The notes: generated by a model from the letters alone, not told the origin. DNA of 64,000 nt from Lutimonas vermicola (GCF_038433205.1 NZ_JBCDNA010000002.1:434001-498000); one strand, 5' to 3'. Counted from the stretch's first letter, positions 9,042-16,880 are shown. Numbers and translations: made by a program.

Positions 9042-10007
9042 ATGTCAGTTTTAGTATTTGCCGATCATTCGGAAGGAAAATTTAAGAAAACGGCCTTTGA
9101 AATCGTTTCATTTGGAAAACATGTGGCGAAGCAAGCCGAAACTTCTTTGGTTGTATTGACGATCAATGCAGAAAGCACAAGCGTTTTGTCTGACTTCGGA
9201 GCAGACAAAATTTTGACAGTTCAAGATGACAGACTGAAGACCTTTAACGCAAGGGCTTATGCCGATTGTATACAACAAGCTGTGTTAAAGGAAAATGCAA
9301 ACATTATCGTGGTTGATTCAACAAATAATGGCCTTTATCTCGCCCCTATTCTGGCAGTGAAACTGGAAGCGGGTTATGCATCGAATGTGGTCGATTTTCC
9401 AGCTTCTGTTACCCCGTTTACAGTTAAGCGTAAAGTATTTTCGTCAAAAGGCTTTGGTCTTACAGAGATAGCAACTGAGCATAAATTAATCGGGCTTGCA
9501 AAAAACTCTGTAGGTATAATCGAGCATAAAGTAAACAGTGTGGAAGAAGCGTTTTCACCTTCATTGAATGATGAAGATTTTCAAATTACTTCTGATTCAA
9601 TCGACAAGACTACGGGTAAAGTAACCATTGCTGATGCAGATATTGTTGTATCCGGAGGCAGAGGGTTAAAAGGACCTGAAAATTGGGGAATGATCGAAGA
9701 GCTTGCCGACGTTCTTGGTGCGGCTACTGCCTGTTCCAAACCGGTATCTGATCTTGGCTGGAGGCCCCACAGTGAACACGTTGGACAAACCGGTAAACCC
9801 GTGACCTCAAATTTGTACATCGCAATTGGTATTTCAGGAGCTATTCAGCATTTGGCAGGTGTTAATTCATCAAAAGTGAAAGTGGTGATCAACAGTGATC
9901 CGGAGGCTCCATTTTTTAAAGCCGCTGATTACGGAATTGTTGGGGATGCTTTTGAAGTAGTCCCGCAACTTATAGAGAAATTAAAAGAATTTAAAAGCAG
10001 CCTCTGA
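9042..10007 (+). CDS. etfA: Electron transfer flavoprotein, alpha subunit
   Basis: A 321-residue ETF alpha subunit. The N-terminal half is the ETF fold ('MSVLVFADHSEGKFKKTAFE'); the C-terminal FAD-binding domain shows 'VVSGGRGLKGPENW', 'LGWRPHSEHVGQTGKPV' and, near residue 262, 'GISGAIQHLAGV' followed by 'INSDPEAPFF', the classic FAD-contact motifs. Length is normal. It forms a heterodimer with the adjacent EtfB and accepts electrons from fatty-acid or amino-acid oxidation dehydrogenases. The gene ends before a hairpin terminator at 10062-10097, so etfBA looks like a two-gene operon. Confidence 0.95.
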   Translation: MSVLVFADHSEGKFKKTAFEIVSFGKHVAKQAETSLVVLTINAESTSVLSDFGADKILTVQDDRLKTFNARAYADCIQQAVLKENANIIVVDSTNNGLYLAPILAVKLEAGYASNVVDFPASVTPFTVKRKVFSSKGFGLTEIATEHKLIGLAKNSVGIIEHKVNSVEEAFSPSLNDEDFQITSDSIDKTTGKVTIADADIVVSGGRGLKGPENWGMIEELADVLGAATACSKPVSDLGWRPHSEHVGQTGKPVTSNLYIAIGISGAIQHLAGVNSSKVKVVINSDPEAPFFKAADYGIVGDAFEVVPQLIEKLKEFKSSL

Positions 10008-10061
10008 AACGATATTATTTTTTAGTAAATTGCCGCTTCAAAAAGGCTATCAGAATTTATG

Positions 10062-10097
10062 AAGATCATTAGTCATCAATTTTGATGGTCTTTTTCA
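10062..10097 (+). terminator. Terminator of etfBA
   Basis: AAGATCAT and ATGGTCTT pair through a stem containing one G-U wobble, followed by a run of T, about 55 bases after the etfA stop. Confidence 0.65.
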
Positions 10098-10173
10098 TTT
10101 TTATTTGTAAATTGATATGGCTTATACCTAATTTTATTACAAATTTGTATTTTTAATTTTTGTTTAAAAACCA

Positions 10174-10782
10174 GTGAGTCTAGTACGTTTAAATATTAAG
10201 GGGATATCCTATAGCCAAACACAAAGTGGTGCTTATGCTTTGGTTTTAAGTGAGGAAGATGGCGAAAGAACGCTGCCAATCATTATTGGTGCTTTTGAAG
10301 CACAGTCAATTGCAATAGCCCTTGAGAAAGAAATAAAACCACCAAGACCTTTAACGCACGACCTTTTTAAAAGTTTTGCTGACCGTTTTAACATCGTCGT
10401 TAAACAAGTGATTATCCATAAATTAGTGGATGGGGTTTTCTATTCCAGTCTGATTTGCGAATGTGATAAGATCGAGGAGATTATTGATGCGAGGACTTCA
10501 GATGCTATAGCCCTGGCAACTAGATTTAAGGCACCCATTTTCACATTTGAAAACATCCTTGATAAGGCTGGTATTATTCTCAAAATAAAAGATGAGTCAA
10601 AACTGGCTCAATCAAAGTTTAAAATGGAAGATTTGGTCGCCAATGTCGTTGAAGACACGTCAACATTCAAGGATGAGACTCTTGACGAACTTTATAAACA
10701 GCTGGACCAGGCGGTGAACAATGAAGACTATGAGTTGGCTGCTAAATTGAGAGACGAGATCTCCAAAAGAGAACAAAAATAA
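10174..10782 (+). CDS. Bifunctional nuclease-family protein (DUF151) with UVR motif
   Basis: A 202-residue protein with a GTG start at 10174; the family opening 'LVRLNIKGISYSQTQSGAYAL' begins at once after it. Residues ~5-135 form the bifunctional nuclease (BFN) domain, recognised by 'LPIIIGAFEAQSIAIALE', 'PRPLTHDLF' and 'DARTSDAIALATRFKAPIF'. Residues ~165-200 form a UvrB/UvrC-type helical hairpin ('LYKQLDQAVNNEDYELAAKLRD'). BFN proteins are described as having RNase/DNase activity in plants, and this BFN plus UVR form is common in Bacteroidota; its role here is unknown. The nucleoside transporter gene starts 6 bp after its stop, so the two are very likely co-transcribed. Confidence 0.85.
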   Translation: MSLVRLNIKGISYSQTQSGAYALVLSEEDGERTLPIIIGAFEAQSIAIALEKEIKPPRPLTHDLFKSFADRFNIVVKQVIIHKLVDGVFYSSLICECDKIEEIIDARTSDAIALATRFKAPIFTFENILDKAGIILKIKDESKLAQSKFKMEDLVANVVEDTSTFKDETLDELYKQLDQAVNNEDYELAAKLRDEISKREQK

Positions 10783-10788
10783 AAACCT

Positions 10789-12180
10789 ATGTTAAAGAGA
10801 CTACTATTTTTGTTCTTTATATTCTTCTTATCTATTCCAGTAAACGCACAACAAGTTAATGAGCTTGTACCAAATGCAGGAGTTTCATTTGAATCGATTT
10901 GGCGCGGGGTACTGGGAATGTTTGTTTTGATATTTCTCGCCTATCTGTTCAGTTCAAAACGAAAAGCAATTCAATGGAAAACAGTAGGCTTAGGCCTTCT
11001 TTTCCAATTACTTATCGCCATAGGGGTTTTGAGGATCAAATTCATACAGGCGGCATTTGAGGCTGTCGGAAAAATATTCGTCAGCGTTCTTGACTTCACA
11101 AGGGCGGGCAGTAAGTTTTTGTTTGAAGGATTGGTCGTTGATATGAATACTTTTGGTTATATTTTTGCTTTTCAGGTTTTACCTACAATTATATTTTTCT
11201 CTGCTTTAACGTCTCTGTTGTATTATTTAGGTATCATTCAAAAAGTGGTGAAAGGCCTGGCATGGCTTCTTTCAAAAACTTTAAAGATATCCGGGGCCGA
11301 AAGTTTAAGCGTTGCCGGAAATATTTTCCTGGGCCAAACTGAAGCTCCCTTATTAATCAAGGCTTATCTGGAGAAAATGAATCGCTCTGAAATACTCTTG
11401 GTCATGATTGGCGGAATGGCCACAGTGGCAGGAGCTGTTCTCGCTGCTTATATAGGGTTCCTGGGAGGTGATGACCCGGTGATGCGCTTAAAATTTGCGA
11501 AACACCTGCTTGCTGCTTCTGTAATGGCTGCTCCTGGGGCCATCGTAATTTCAAAAATACTTTATCCTCAGACCGAAGAAATAAGTACGGATGTTACGGT
11601 TTCGTCACAAAAAATTGGAAACAATATTCTCGATGCCATATCCAATGGTACCACAGAAGGTTTAAAACTAGCCGTGAATGTGGGCGCCATGCTTCTGGTG
11701 TTTGTTGCATTCATCGCTATGATCAATGGAATCTTAGGCTGGATTGGCGACCTCACTTCACTCAATGACTGGATGGCGCTCCATACACCATACCCAAAAT
11801 TCACACTTGAATCAATTCTAGGAACAGTTTTCGCTCCCTTAATGTGGTTGATCGGGGTGGCAAAAAACGATATGATGATGATGGGCCAGTTATTGGGGAT
11901 CAAACTTGTTGCAAGTGAATTTGTTGGCTATATACAACTAGCTGAATTGAAAGACGTTACGAATCAAATTCATTTAAATAACAGTAAATCTGTGATCATG
12001 GCCACTTATATGCTGTGTGGATTTGCTAATTTCGCCTCTATTGGTATACAGATAGGAGGAATCGGATCACTGGCCCCTGGACAAAGAAAAACCTTATCGG
12101 AATTTGGTATGAAGGCTTTGATTGGTGGCTCTCTTGCCTCTCTTCTTTCTGCGACCATAGCTGGTATGATCATGGGTTGA
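10789..12180 (+). CDS. Concentrative (NupC-type) nucleoside transporter
   Basis: A 463-residue inner-membrane protein of the CNT family, which imports nucleosides with Na+ or H+. The three CNT segments are visible: an N-terminal domain ('WRGVLGMFVLIFLAYLFSSKR'), a gate-like middle ('LGQTEAPLLIKAYL', the conserved 'GQtEaPl' substrate motif) and a C-terminal nucleoside-binding part ('GFANFASIGIQIGGIG', the conserved 'CGFaNfsSiGi' motif). An extra N-terminal hydrophobic, signal-like helix ending 'VNAQQ' precedes the usual first membrane segment. It follows the BFN gene by 6 bp and is followed by thyA and folA, matching a role in nucleoside salvage. Substrate range cannot be told from sequence. 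Confidence 0.9.
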   Translation: MLKRLLFLFFIFFLSIPVNAQQVNELVPNAGVSFESIWRGVLGMFVLIFLAYLFSSKRKAIQWKTVGLGLLFQLLIAIGVLRIKFIQAAFEAVGKIFVSVLDFTRAGSKFLFEGLVVDMNTFGYIFAFQVLPTIIFFSALTSLLYYLGIIQKVVKGLAWLLSKTLKISGAESLSVAGNIFLGQTEAPLLIKAYLEKMNRSEILLVMIGGMATVAGAVLAAYIGFLGGDDPVMRLKFAKHLLAASVMAAPGAIVISKILYPQTEEISTDVTVSSQKIGNNILDAISNGTTEGLKLAVNVGAMLLVFVAFIAMINGILGWIGDLTSLNDWMALHTPYPKFTLESILGTVFAPLMWLIGVAKNDMMMMGQLLGIKLVASEFVGYIQLAELKDVTNQIHLNNSKSVIMATYMLCGFANFASIGIQIGGIGSLAPGQRKTLSEFGMKALIGGSLASLLSATIAGMIMG

Positions 12181-12251
12181 TCTTAAAAATCATTCTTTAT
12201 TTTTCCTTGGAATATTAACAAGAGATTAAGCAAAATTACATCAGAATATTT

Positions 12252-12259
12252 TATCTTTG
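12252..12259 (+). promoter_or_regulatory. -7 box (TATCTTTG) of thyA
   Basis: TATCTTTG matches TAnnTTTG. Transcription would start near 12265, which excludes a start at the in-frame TTG 12257 and supports the ATG at 12335, leaving a ~70-base leader. No matching TTG is seen at 17-23 bp upstream. Confidence 0.45.
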
Positions 12260-12334
12260 AAGAGTCTTGGCTTGTACAAAAAAGCTCTTAAAAACAGCTT
12301 ATCTTATAATTATTTTTCAAAATTAAGTAACAAC

Positions 12335-13159
12335 ATGAAGCAATATTTGGATTTGATCAAGCATGTGATCGATCATGGCATAACCAAAGAAGACAGGACT
12401 GGTACCGGAACTAAAAGTGTTTTTGGATACCAGATGAGATTTGACCTCAATGAAGGTTTTCCTATGGTAACCACTAAAAAATTGCATTTAAAATCAATTA
12501 TTCATGAACTATTATGGTTCCTAAAAGGTGATACCAATACCGGCTATTTAAATGAGAACGGTGTTAAAATATGGGATGCCTGGGCCGATGAAAAAGGTGA
12601 CCTAGGGCCCGTGTATGGATATCAGTGGAGAAATTGGAACGGAGATGGAATTGATCAGATCAAGGAAGTGGTTGAAACCATTAAGTATAATCCTGACAGC
12701 CGAAGAATGATAGTTTCTGCTTGGAATCCAAGCGTTTTACCAGATACCACTGCAAGTTTTGCAGAAAATGTAGCTAACAACAAAGCTGCTTTACCGCCTT
12801 GTCATGCTTTTTTTCAGTTCTATGTAAGTGACGGTAAACTCTCATGCCAGTTGTATCAAAGAAGCGCAGATATTTTTCTGGGTGTACCTTTTAATATTGC
12901 CTCTTACGCATTATTCACGATGATGCTCGCTCAGGTAACCGGATTGGGATATGGCGATTTTGTCCATACTTTTGGAGACGCTCATATATATAGTAACCAC
13001 ATGGAACAAATTGAACTTCAGTTGAGTCGCGATCCAAAACCACTGCCACGAATGATCATCAATCCCGAAATCAAAAATATCTTTGAATTTTCATTTAAAG
13101 ACTTTAACTTAGTAGAATACGATCCACATCCTCATATTAGAGGAAGTGTATCAGTTTAA
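12335..13159 (+). CDS. thyA: Thymidylate synthase
   Basis: A 274-residue ThyA that converts dUMP to dTMP with methylene-tetrahydrofolate. The ATG at 12335 gives the normal beginning 'MKQYLDLIKHVIDHG' and the conserved 'DRTGTGTKSVFG' follows. The catalytic Cys is in 'LPPCHAFFQFYV' near residue 155, and 'RSADIFLGVPFNIASYA' and 'HTFGDAHIYSNH' complete the dUMP/folate site. The 'RDPKPLPRM' and C-terminal 'IRGSVSV' are typical. It is part of a same-strand run nucleoside transporter-thyA-two small genes-folA; folA regenerates the dihydrofolate ThyA produces, so the arrangement makes metabolic sense. Confidence 0.97.
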   Translation: MKQYLDLIKHVIDHGITKEDRTGTGTKSVFGYQMRFDLNEGFPMVTTKKLHLKSIIHELLWFLKGDTNTGYLNENGVKIWDAWADEKGDLGPVYGYQWRNWNGDGIDQIKEVVETIKYNPDSRRMIVSAWNPSVLPDTTASFAENVANNKAALPPCHAFFQFYVSDGKLSCQLYQRSADIFLGVPFNIASYALFTMMLAQVTGLGYGDFVHTFGDAHIYSNHMEQIELQLSRDPKPLPRMIINPEIKNIFEFSFKDFNLVEYDPHPHIRGSVSV

Positions 13160-13180
13160 CCCCCAAAAAATCAAAAAACC

Positions 13181-13399
13181 ATGAATGCTTCAGAGTTAAA
13201 ATTAAATCTAATCAAACATATTACTCAAATTGAAGATGTTAGTCTTTTGCAACGTATGCAGGCATTTTTAAATACATCCGGAAGCTTGTATAGCGACAAA
13301 CTCAATGAAATTCCTTCTTTGCGAAATAACAAGAATAAGGAGTTTAACGATAAGGAAGATTTTACCGACTATATCAAAGAATGGGTAAAAGACATGTAA
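13181..13399 (+). CDS. Small hypothetical protein between thyA and the 2TM gene
   Basis: A 72-residue, soluble, mostly helical and charged protein starting 'MNASELKLNLIKHI' and ending 'DYIKEWVKDM'. I do not recognise the family. The opening ('SELKLNLIKHITQIEDVSLLQ RMQAFL' type pattern) resembles short antitoxin-like or regulatory proteins of Bacteroidota that begin with a helix counting 'I..i..i.d..lL..i..fl', but no toxin gene lies beside it. It starts 21 bp after thyA and ends 13 bp before the 2TM gene, so it is probably co-transcribed. Coding is supported by tight spacing and a clean ATG. Confidence 0.55.
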   Translation: MNASELKLNLIKHITQIEDVSLLQRMQAFLNTSGSLYSDKLNEIPSLRNNKNKEFNDKEDFTDYIKEWVKDM

Positions 13400-13412
13400 T
13401 CAATTCTTTATT

Positions 13413-13769
13413 TTGAAGCCTGAATTAGATCACGCATACTACGAAAAAGCAAGAAAACGCACTAAACAAAAGAAGCGTTTGTATTTTCATTTTGTTTTGT
13501 TTCTTATTGGTTCGGTATTTTTTGTCTTACTGAACAAAGTCATTAAGTTCCATCCAGAGTTAGATTGGTATGTCTGGGCCACTTTTGCCTGGCTGTTCCT
13601 TTTGATCCTTCATTTTGTAAATGTTTTTGTGATGAATCGGTTCTTTGATAAAGACTGGGAACGAATTCAAACAGAAAAATTGCTTCAAAAACACAAAGAA
13701 AAAACAGAAAAACTTGAGAAAAAACTTGAGAAATCAGGTGCTTTAGAAAGTTTGGAAGACAATTCCTAA
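13413..13769 (+). CDS. 2TM-domain membrane protein
   Basis: A 118-residue protein with a likely TTG start at 13413; there is no better ATG. Two membrane helices (about residues 23-43 and 52-75) are separated by a short acidic/aromatic loop ('FHPELDWYVWATFAW'), preceded by 'ARKRTKQKKRLYFHF' and followed by 'FDKDWERI', which is the 2TM domain pattern of Bacteroidota (also seen attached to LytTR sensors). The last ~35 residues are a charged coiled-coil-like tail rich in Lys and Glu. Function unknown. It sits between the 72-residue gene and folA with gaps of 13 and 12 bp. Confidence 0.75.
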   Translation: MKPELDHAYYEKARKRTKQKKRLYFHFVLFLIGSVFFVLLNKVIKFHPELDWYVWATFAWLFLLILHFVNVFVMNRFFDKDWERIQTEKLLQKHKEKTEKLEKKLEKSGALESLEDNS

Positions 13770-13781
13770 AACTAAAATCCT

Positions 13782-14267
13782 ATGCTTACGATAATTGCTG
13801 CCGTGGCGAAAAACAAAGCCCTTGGAAAAAACAATGACCTTATCTGGCGATTACCTGCTGATTTAAAAAGATTTAAGAAAATAACCCTCGGACATCATGT
13901 AATCATGGGCAGAAAAACTTTTGAATCACTTGGCAGGCCCTTGCCCAACCGGACTACGATTATCATATCAAGAAATGTAAGCTATAAGGTAGAAGGATGT
14001 ATTGTAGTTCATACGCTGGAAGCAGCTATTCTGGCTGCCAAAGAAGATAAAAACCCTTTTATTTTAGGAGGAGGAGAAATATACAAACAGGCTTTGTTAC
14101 GTGCCGATATTCTTGATCTTACCTTAGTTCATCATTCCTTTGATGACGCTGATACATTTTTTCCGGATATAGATTACAACCAGTGGATTGAGATCAATAG
14201 AGAAGATTTCAACGCTGATGAACAACATGCTTATGATTACAGCTTTGTGAGATATAAAAAAAAGTGA
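13782..14267 (+). CDS. folA: Dihydrofolate reductase
   Basis: A 161-residue DHFR that reduces dihydrofolate with NADPH. Hallmarks: 'MLTIIAAVAKNKALGKNNDLIW' at the start, 'LPADLKRFKKITLGH' with the substrate-binding acidic/aromatic segment, 'VIMGRKTFESLGRPLPNR', 'NPFILGGGEIYKQAL' for the NADPH GG motif and the late 'YDYSFVRYKKK'. Length is that of a typical bacterial enzyme. It is the last gene of the thyA-folA run and is followed at once by a strong hairpin. Functionally it pairs with ThyA, which consumes tetrahydrofolate. Confidence 0.96.
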   Translation: MLTIIAAVAKNKALGKNNDLIWRLPADLKRFKKITLGHHVIMGRKTFESLGRPLPNRTTIIISRNVSYKVEGCIVVHTLEAAILAAKEDKNPFILGGGEIYKQALLRADILDLTLVHHSFDDADTFFPDIDYNQWIEINREDFNADEQHAYDYSFVRYKKK

Positions 14268-14291
14268 GCCTTATGGGATAGGCTCACTTTT
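14261..14291. terminator. Terminator between folA and secreted paralogue A, likely bidirectional
   Basis: AAGTGAGCC and GGCTCACTT pair around a 10-base loop. A-rich sequence on the left (T-rich on the minus strand) and a short T tract on the right let it serve the minus-strand gene at 14326-14916 and also folA, whose last codons enter the left arm. Confidence 0.75.
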
Positions 14292-14325
14292 CAAATCACT
14301 GACAATAACTAATTAATAATGAGTT

Positions 14326-14916
14326 TTAAATTTTAACTGTTTTGGTAAATTTTCGTCCGTTAGATTTAAAAACGAAAACGTAATTACCTTTTTCAGACGT
14401 TGAAAAATCATAGATCCTTTTTAAATGTTTTTGATCAATAAATTTTTCACTAAGAACCAGATCATTATTATCTTCATAATAGATACTGTATTCTATAGGG
14501 CTTTCTTCAAAAGAAACTCTTGAAACAAAAACCTTGTCACCCTTTACCCTTACAAAAGGTTTAAAGATGGTGGATTTTAATTCCTTCTTAAAATCTACCT
14601 GATTAGACACTACATTAAATGGTATGATCACAACTTTAAACTCAGTATCGAGTTCAAAAAAATAATCTCCATTAGGCAGACTTGTAAGATCAAATCCTTT
14701 TGAGTAATCACCTTTTTTAATGATTGCCTCTTTGTAAAGTACAATTCCATTCATATCCTTGATGGATATCTTCGAACCCTGTTTTAACTTCTTAAAACTG
14801 ATATTCGTAACATTCGGTTCCTTCTCTTTGATCGTTTCGATTTCACTATTTGCATAAGTCAGCATGGATACAAACAGTCCCAGGACGAACAAACTTTTCT
14901 TTGTTAATTTTTTCAT
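14326..14916 (-). CDS. Secreted protein with two sorting-domain-like repeats (paralogue A)
   Basis: A 196-residue exported protein of unknown function. A signal peptide (MKKLTKKSLFVLGLFVSMLTYA) is followed by two similar segments. The first ('ISIKDMNGIVLYKEAI', then 'GFDLTSLPNGDYFFEL') and second ('YSIYYEDNNDLVLSEK', then 'YDFSTSEKGNYVFVF' and 'GRKFTKTVKI') both look like the beta-sandwich of T9SS type A sorting domains, where 'v.d..G..v......g...idlS.lp.GvYfv.v' and a basic C-terminus recur. There is no cargo domain. It is about half identical to paralogue B just upstream, with matching promoter, 3' region and hairpin, so the pair arose by tandem duplication of a whole transcription unit. 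Confidence 0.7.
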   Translation of the reverse strand: MKKLTKKSLFVLGLFVSMLTYANSEIETIKEKEPNVTNISFKKLKQGSKISIKDMNGIVLYKEAIIKKGDYSKGFDLTSLPNGDYFFELDTEFKVVIIPFNVVSNQVDFKKELKSTIFKPFVRVKGDKVFVSRVSFEESPIEYSIYYEDNNDLVLSEKFIDQKHLKRIYDFSTSEKGNYVFVFKSNGRKFTKTVKI

Positions 14917-14944
14917 GATATATATTTATTAAAATTAGACATGA

Positions 14945-14978
14945 CAAATGTAGGTTAGATCAAAAGCTTATAAAACAA
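14945..14978 (-). promoter_or_regulatory. Promoter of paralogue A: TTG-N23-TACATTTG
   Basis: The -7 box TACATTTG is at 14952-14945 and a TTG (-33) at 14978-14976, spacing 23. The leader to the ATG is about 25 bases. The same arrangement and spacing occur before paralogue B. Confidence 0.65.
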
Positions 14979-14983
14979 CATTT

Positions 14984-15000
14984 TTGGCTTATTTATATGC
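14984..15000 (-). promoter_or_regulatory. Conserved 17-bp element upstream of promoter A
   Basis: Plus-strand TTGGCTTATTTATATGC lies just upstream of the -33 TTG. Paralogue B has TTGGCTAATTTATATGC at the equivalent place, 16 of 17 bases identical. This is where an activator would bind. Confidence 0.45.
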
Positions 15001-15134
15001 TTATTTACCATTTTTAACCATATCGATAATACGTATTGTTAATTTAGTATACTTTTAGGTTAAGTCTCAACATGCCTGCAAATGCAATTATGCTACTCAA
15101 TTAAACAAAAACTAATCCGATCATCATAGGCCAC

Positions 15135-15169
15135 AAAAAAAGTGAGCTCCTAAGGGGAAGAGCTCACTT
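15135..15169 (-). terminator. Terminator of paralogue B
   Basis: On the minus strand AAGTGAGCTC and GAGCTCACTT pair around a 10-base loop and are followed by a T run. The stem resembles the one after paralogue A. Confidence 0.8.
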
Positions 15170-15208
15170 CTACACATCACTAGACAATAACTAATTAATA
15201 TAGTCCTT

Positions 15209-15799
15209 TTATATTTTTACGATTTTCGTGTATTTTCTTCCTTTCGATTCAAAGACGAAAACGTAGTTTCCTTTTTTAGCCGTTGAAAAATCATAAGCCT
15301 TACTCACTTCTTCCATTTCTTCGAATCTTTCTGAAAGAACAAAGTCATAATTGTCGGCGTAGTAAATCTTATACGATAATGAAGACTGGTCAGATTCAGC
15401 TTTCCACACATAAACCATTTGATTTTTCTTAATCAATACGGGCTTGTAAATAGACTCTTCACTTTCTTTATTGAAAACTACTTCACTCGAGTTAACTTTA
15501 AAAGGAACAACAACAATTTTCAATTCTGAATCCAATTCAAACAAGTAGTCTCCATTAGGTAAGCTGGTAAGATCGAATCCTTTAGAGTAGTCACCGGTTT
15601 TCTCAATTACCTCCTTATAGAGTACAATACCTTCCAAATCCTTAATGATTAAGGTAGAACCTTTTCTTACATTTTCAAAACGCAGGTTGGTTATGTTTTT
15701 ATCATTATCCTTTAGATTAAAATCGGTACTACCCGCGAAAGTTGATAATGACATCATTAATCCTACTGCAACTAAACTTTTTCTTACTAAATTTTTCAT
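15209..15799 (-). CDS. Secreted protein with two sorting-domain-like repeats (paralogue B)
   Basis: A 196-residue exported protein, the same length as paralogue A and about half identical. It has a signal peptide (MKNLVRKSLVAVGLMMSLSTFAG), a first repeat ('LIIKDLEGIVLYKEVI', 'GDYSKGFDLTSLPNGDYLF') and a second ('YKIYYADNYDFVLSER', 'YDFSTAKKGNYVFVF', 'GRKYTKIVKI'). The stretch 'GDYSKGFDLTSLPNGDY' is identical in both paralogues, so this part is under constraint. Each repeat resembles the T9SS type A sorting-domain sandwich but without an attached enzyme or adhesin. It has its own promoter and terminator, and lies next to a divergent AraC-type regulator at 16006. Function unknown. Confidence 0.7.
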   Translation of the reverse strand: MKNLVRKSLVAVGLMMSLSTFAGSTDFNLKDNDKNITNLRFENVRKGSTLIIKDLEGIVLYKEVIEKTGDYSKGFDLTSLPNGDYLFELDSELKIVVVPFKVNSSEVVFNKESEESIYKPVLIKKNQMVYVWKAESDQSSLSYKIYYADNYDFVLSERFEEMEEVSKAYDFSTAKKGNYVFVFESKGRKYTKIVKI

Positions 15800-15827
15800 T
15801 TTATATATGTATTAAAATTAGACATGA

Positions 15828-15861
15828 CAAATGTAAGCTCACTTTTTCTTAGCGAAAACAA
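15828..15861 (-). promoter_or_regulatory. Promoter of paralogue B: TTG-N23-TACATTTG
   Basis: The -7 box TACATTTG is at 15835-15828 with a TTG at 15861-15859, spacing 23, as in paralogue A. Confidence 0.65.
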
Positions 15862-15866
15862 CTCAA

Positions 15867-15883
15867 TTGGCTAATTTATATGC
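15867..15883 (-). promoter_or_regulatory. Conserved 17-bp element upstream of promoter B
   Basis: Plus-strand TTGGCTAATTTATATGC is placed just upstream of the -33 TTG as in paralogue A, and lies about 120 bp from the start of the divergent AraC-family gene. Confidence 0.45.
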
Positions 15884-15976
15884 ATAATTAACAGTTTATA
15901 ATAACTTAACATATATATTGGTTAATATAACATACAATAAAGGTAAGTCCGTATAGAATACAAAATCAAAATAGAT

Positions 15977-15984
15977 TATTTTTG
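15977..15984 (+). promoter_or_regulatory. -7 box (TATTTTTG) of the AraC-family gene at 16006
   Basis: TATTTTTG ends 21 bases before the ATG at 16006. This rules out the earlier in-frame TTG at 15982, which overlaps the box. Confidence 0.45.
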
Positions 15985-16005
15985 CATTGTAAATCTTTTG
16001 AACAT

Positions 16006-16878
16006 ATGAACAATAAGAAACCTAGTTTTGAAAAAATAAGTCCAAGTTTTGGAAGCAGCCTTTCTGTGAAACAACACAGCAAGGAGGTTATCAATAATTT
16101 TGCATACTGGCATTTCCATCCTGAGGTAGAACTTGTGTACGTTAATCAGGGACAGGGAAAAAGACATATTGGAAACCATCTGTCCTATTTCAATAACAGT
16201 ATGCTTATTCTTATTGGAGCAAATCTTCCTCATCACGGGTTTGTGGACAGGCTTACCACAAATGGAAAAGAAACCATCGTTCAGTTCAAATTGGACTTTC
16301 TGGGGAATACTTTTTACAACATTCCTGAAATGAGCAATATCAACGCGCTTTTTGAGAGAGCTAAAAAAGGAATCATATTCAAGCCTGAAACAAAAAAACT
16401 TGTGGGACCTAAGATTGAAGGCCTTTTAGAGCACCAGGGTATGTCAAGGGTAATAAAATTACTTGAAATCCTCAACGACCTTTCTCTTGCCAATGATTAC
16501 TCTTTATTAAATGTGGATGGTTTTGCATTTGAAACTGAACCTCAGGACAGTGAAAAAATAGATATTATCTTTAAGCATGTTAACAATAATTTTAAGAGGC
16601 ATATCAGTCTTGATGAGATCGCTAACAAAGTAAGCATGACGATTCCTGCATTCTGCCGGTATTTTAAAAAAGCTACCGGAAAAACATTTACAAAACTCGT
16701 CAATGAATACAGGGTTGTTCATGCTACCAAACTTTTACAGGAAAATCAAACAAGTATTACTGATATTTGCTTTGAGTGCGGGTTCAACAATTTCTCGCAT
16801 TTTAACAGGCTATTTAAAGAATTTACCGGTAAAAGCGCTTCCAAATACAGAAGTGAAATGAAGCGTATGATTCACTAA
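16006..16878 (+). CDS. AraC-family regulator with cupin sensor domain
   Basis: A 290-residue regulator. The ATG at 16006 is preferred to the in-frame TTG 24 bp upstream, which lies inside the probable -7 box. The N-terminal ~150 residues form an AraC-type cupin ('FAYWHFHPEVELVYVNQGQGK', 'LILIGANLPHHGF'). Residues ~190-285 are the double HTH: 'ISLDEIANKVSMTIPAFCRYF' and 'SITDICFECGFNNFSHFNRLF' with 'KEFTGKSASKYR'. Such regulators commonly sense small carbohydrates, but the ligand is not readable. It diverges from the secreted paralogue B, whose promoter and that of A share an upstream 17-bp element; control of the pair by this protein is an inference. It ends 2 bp from the convergent sppA stop. 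Confidence 0.88.
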   Translation: MNNKKPSFEKISPSFGSSLSVKQHSKEVINNFAYWHFHPEVELVYVNQGQGKRHIGNHLSYFNNSMLILIGANLPHHGFVDRLTTNGKETIVQFKLDFLGNTFYNIPEMSNINALFERAKKGIIFKPETKKLVGPKIEGLLEHQGMSRVIKLLEILNDLSLANDYSLLNVDGFAFETEPQDSEKIDIIFKHVNNNFKRHISLDEIANKVSMTIPAFCRYFKKATGKTFTKLVNEYRVVHATKLLQENQTSITDICFECGFNNFSHFNRLFKEFTGKSASKYRSEMKRMIH

Positions 16879-16880
16879 GA

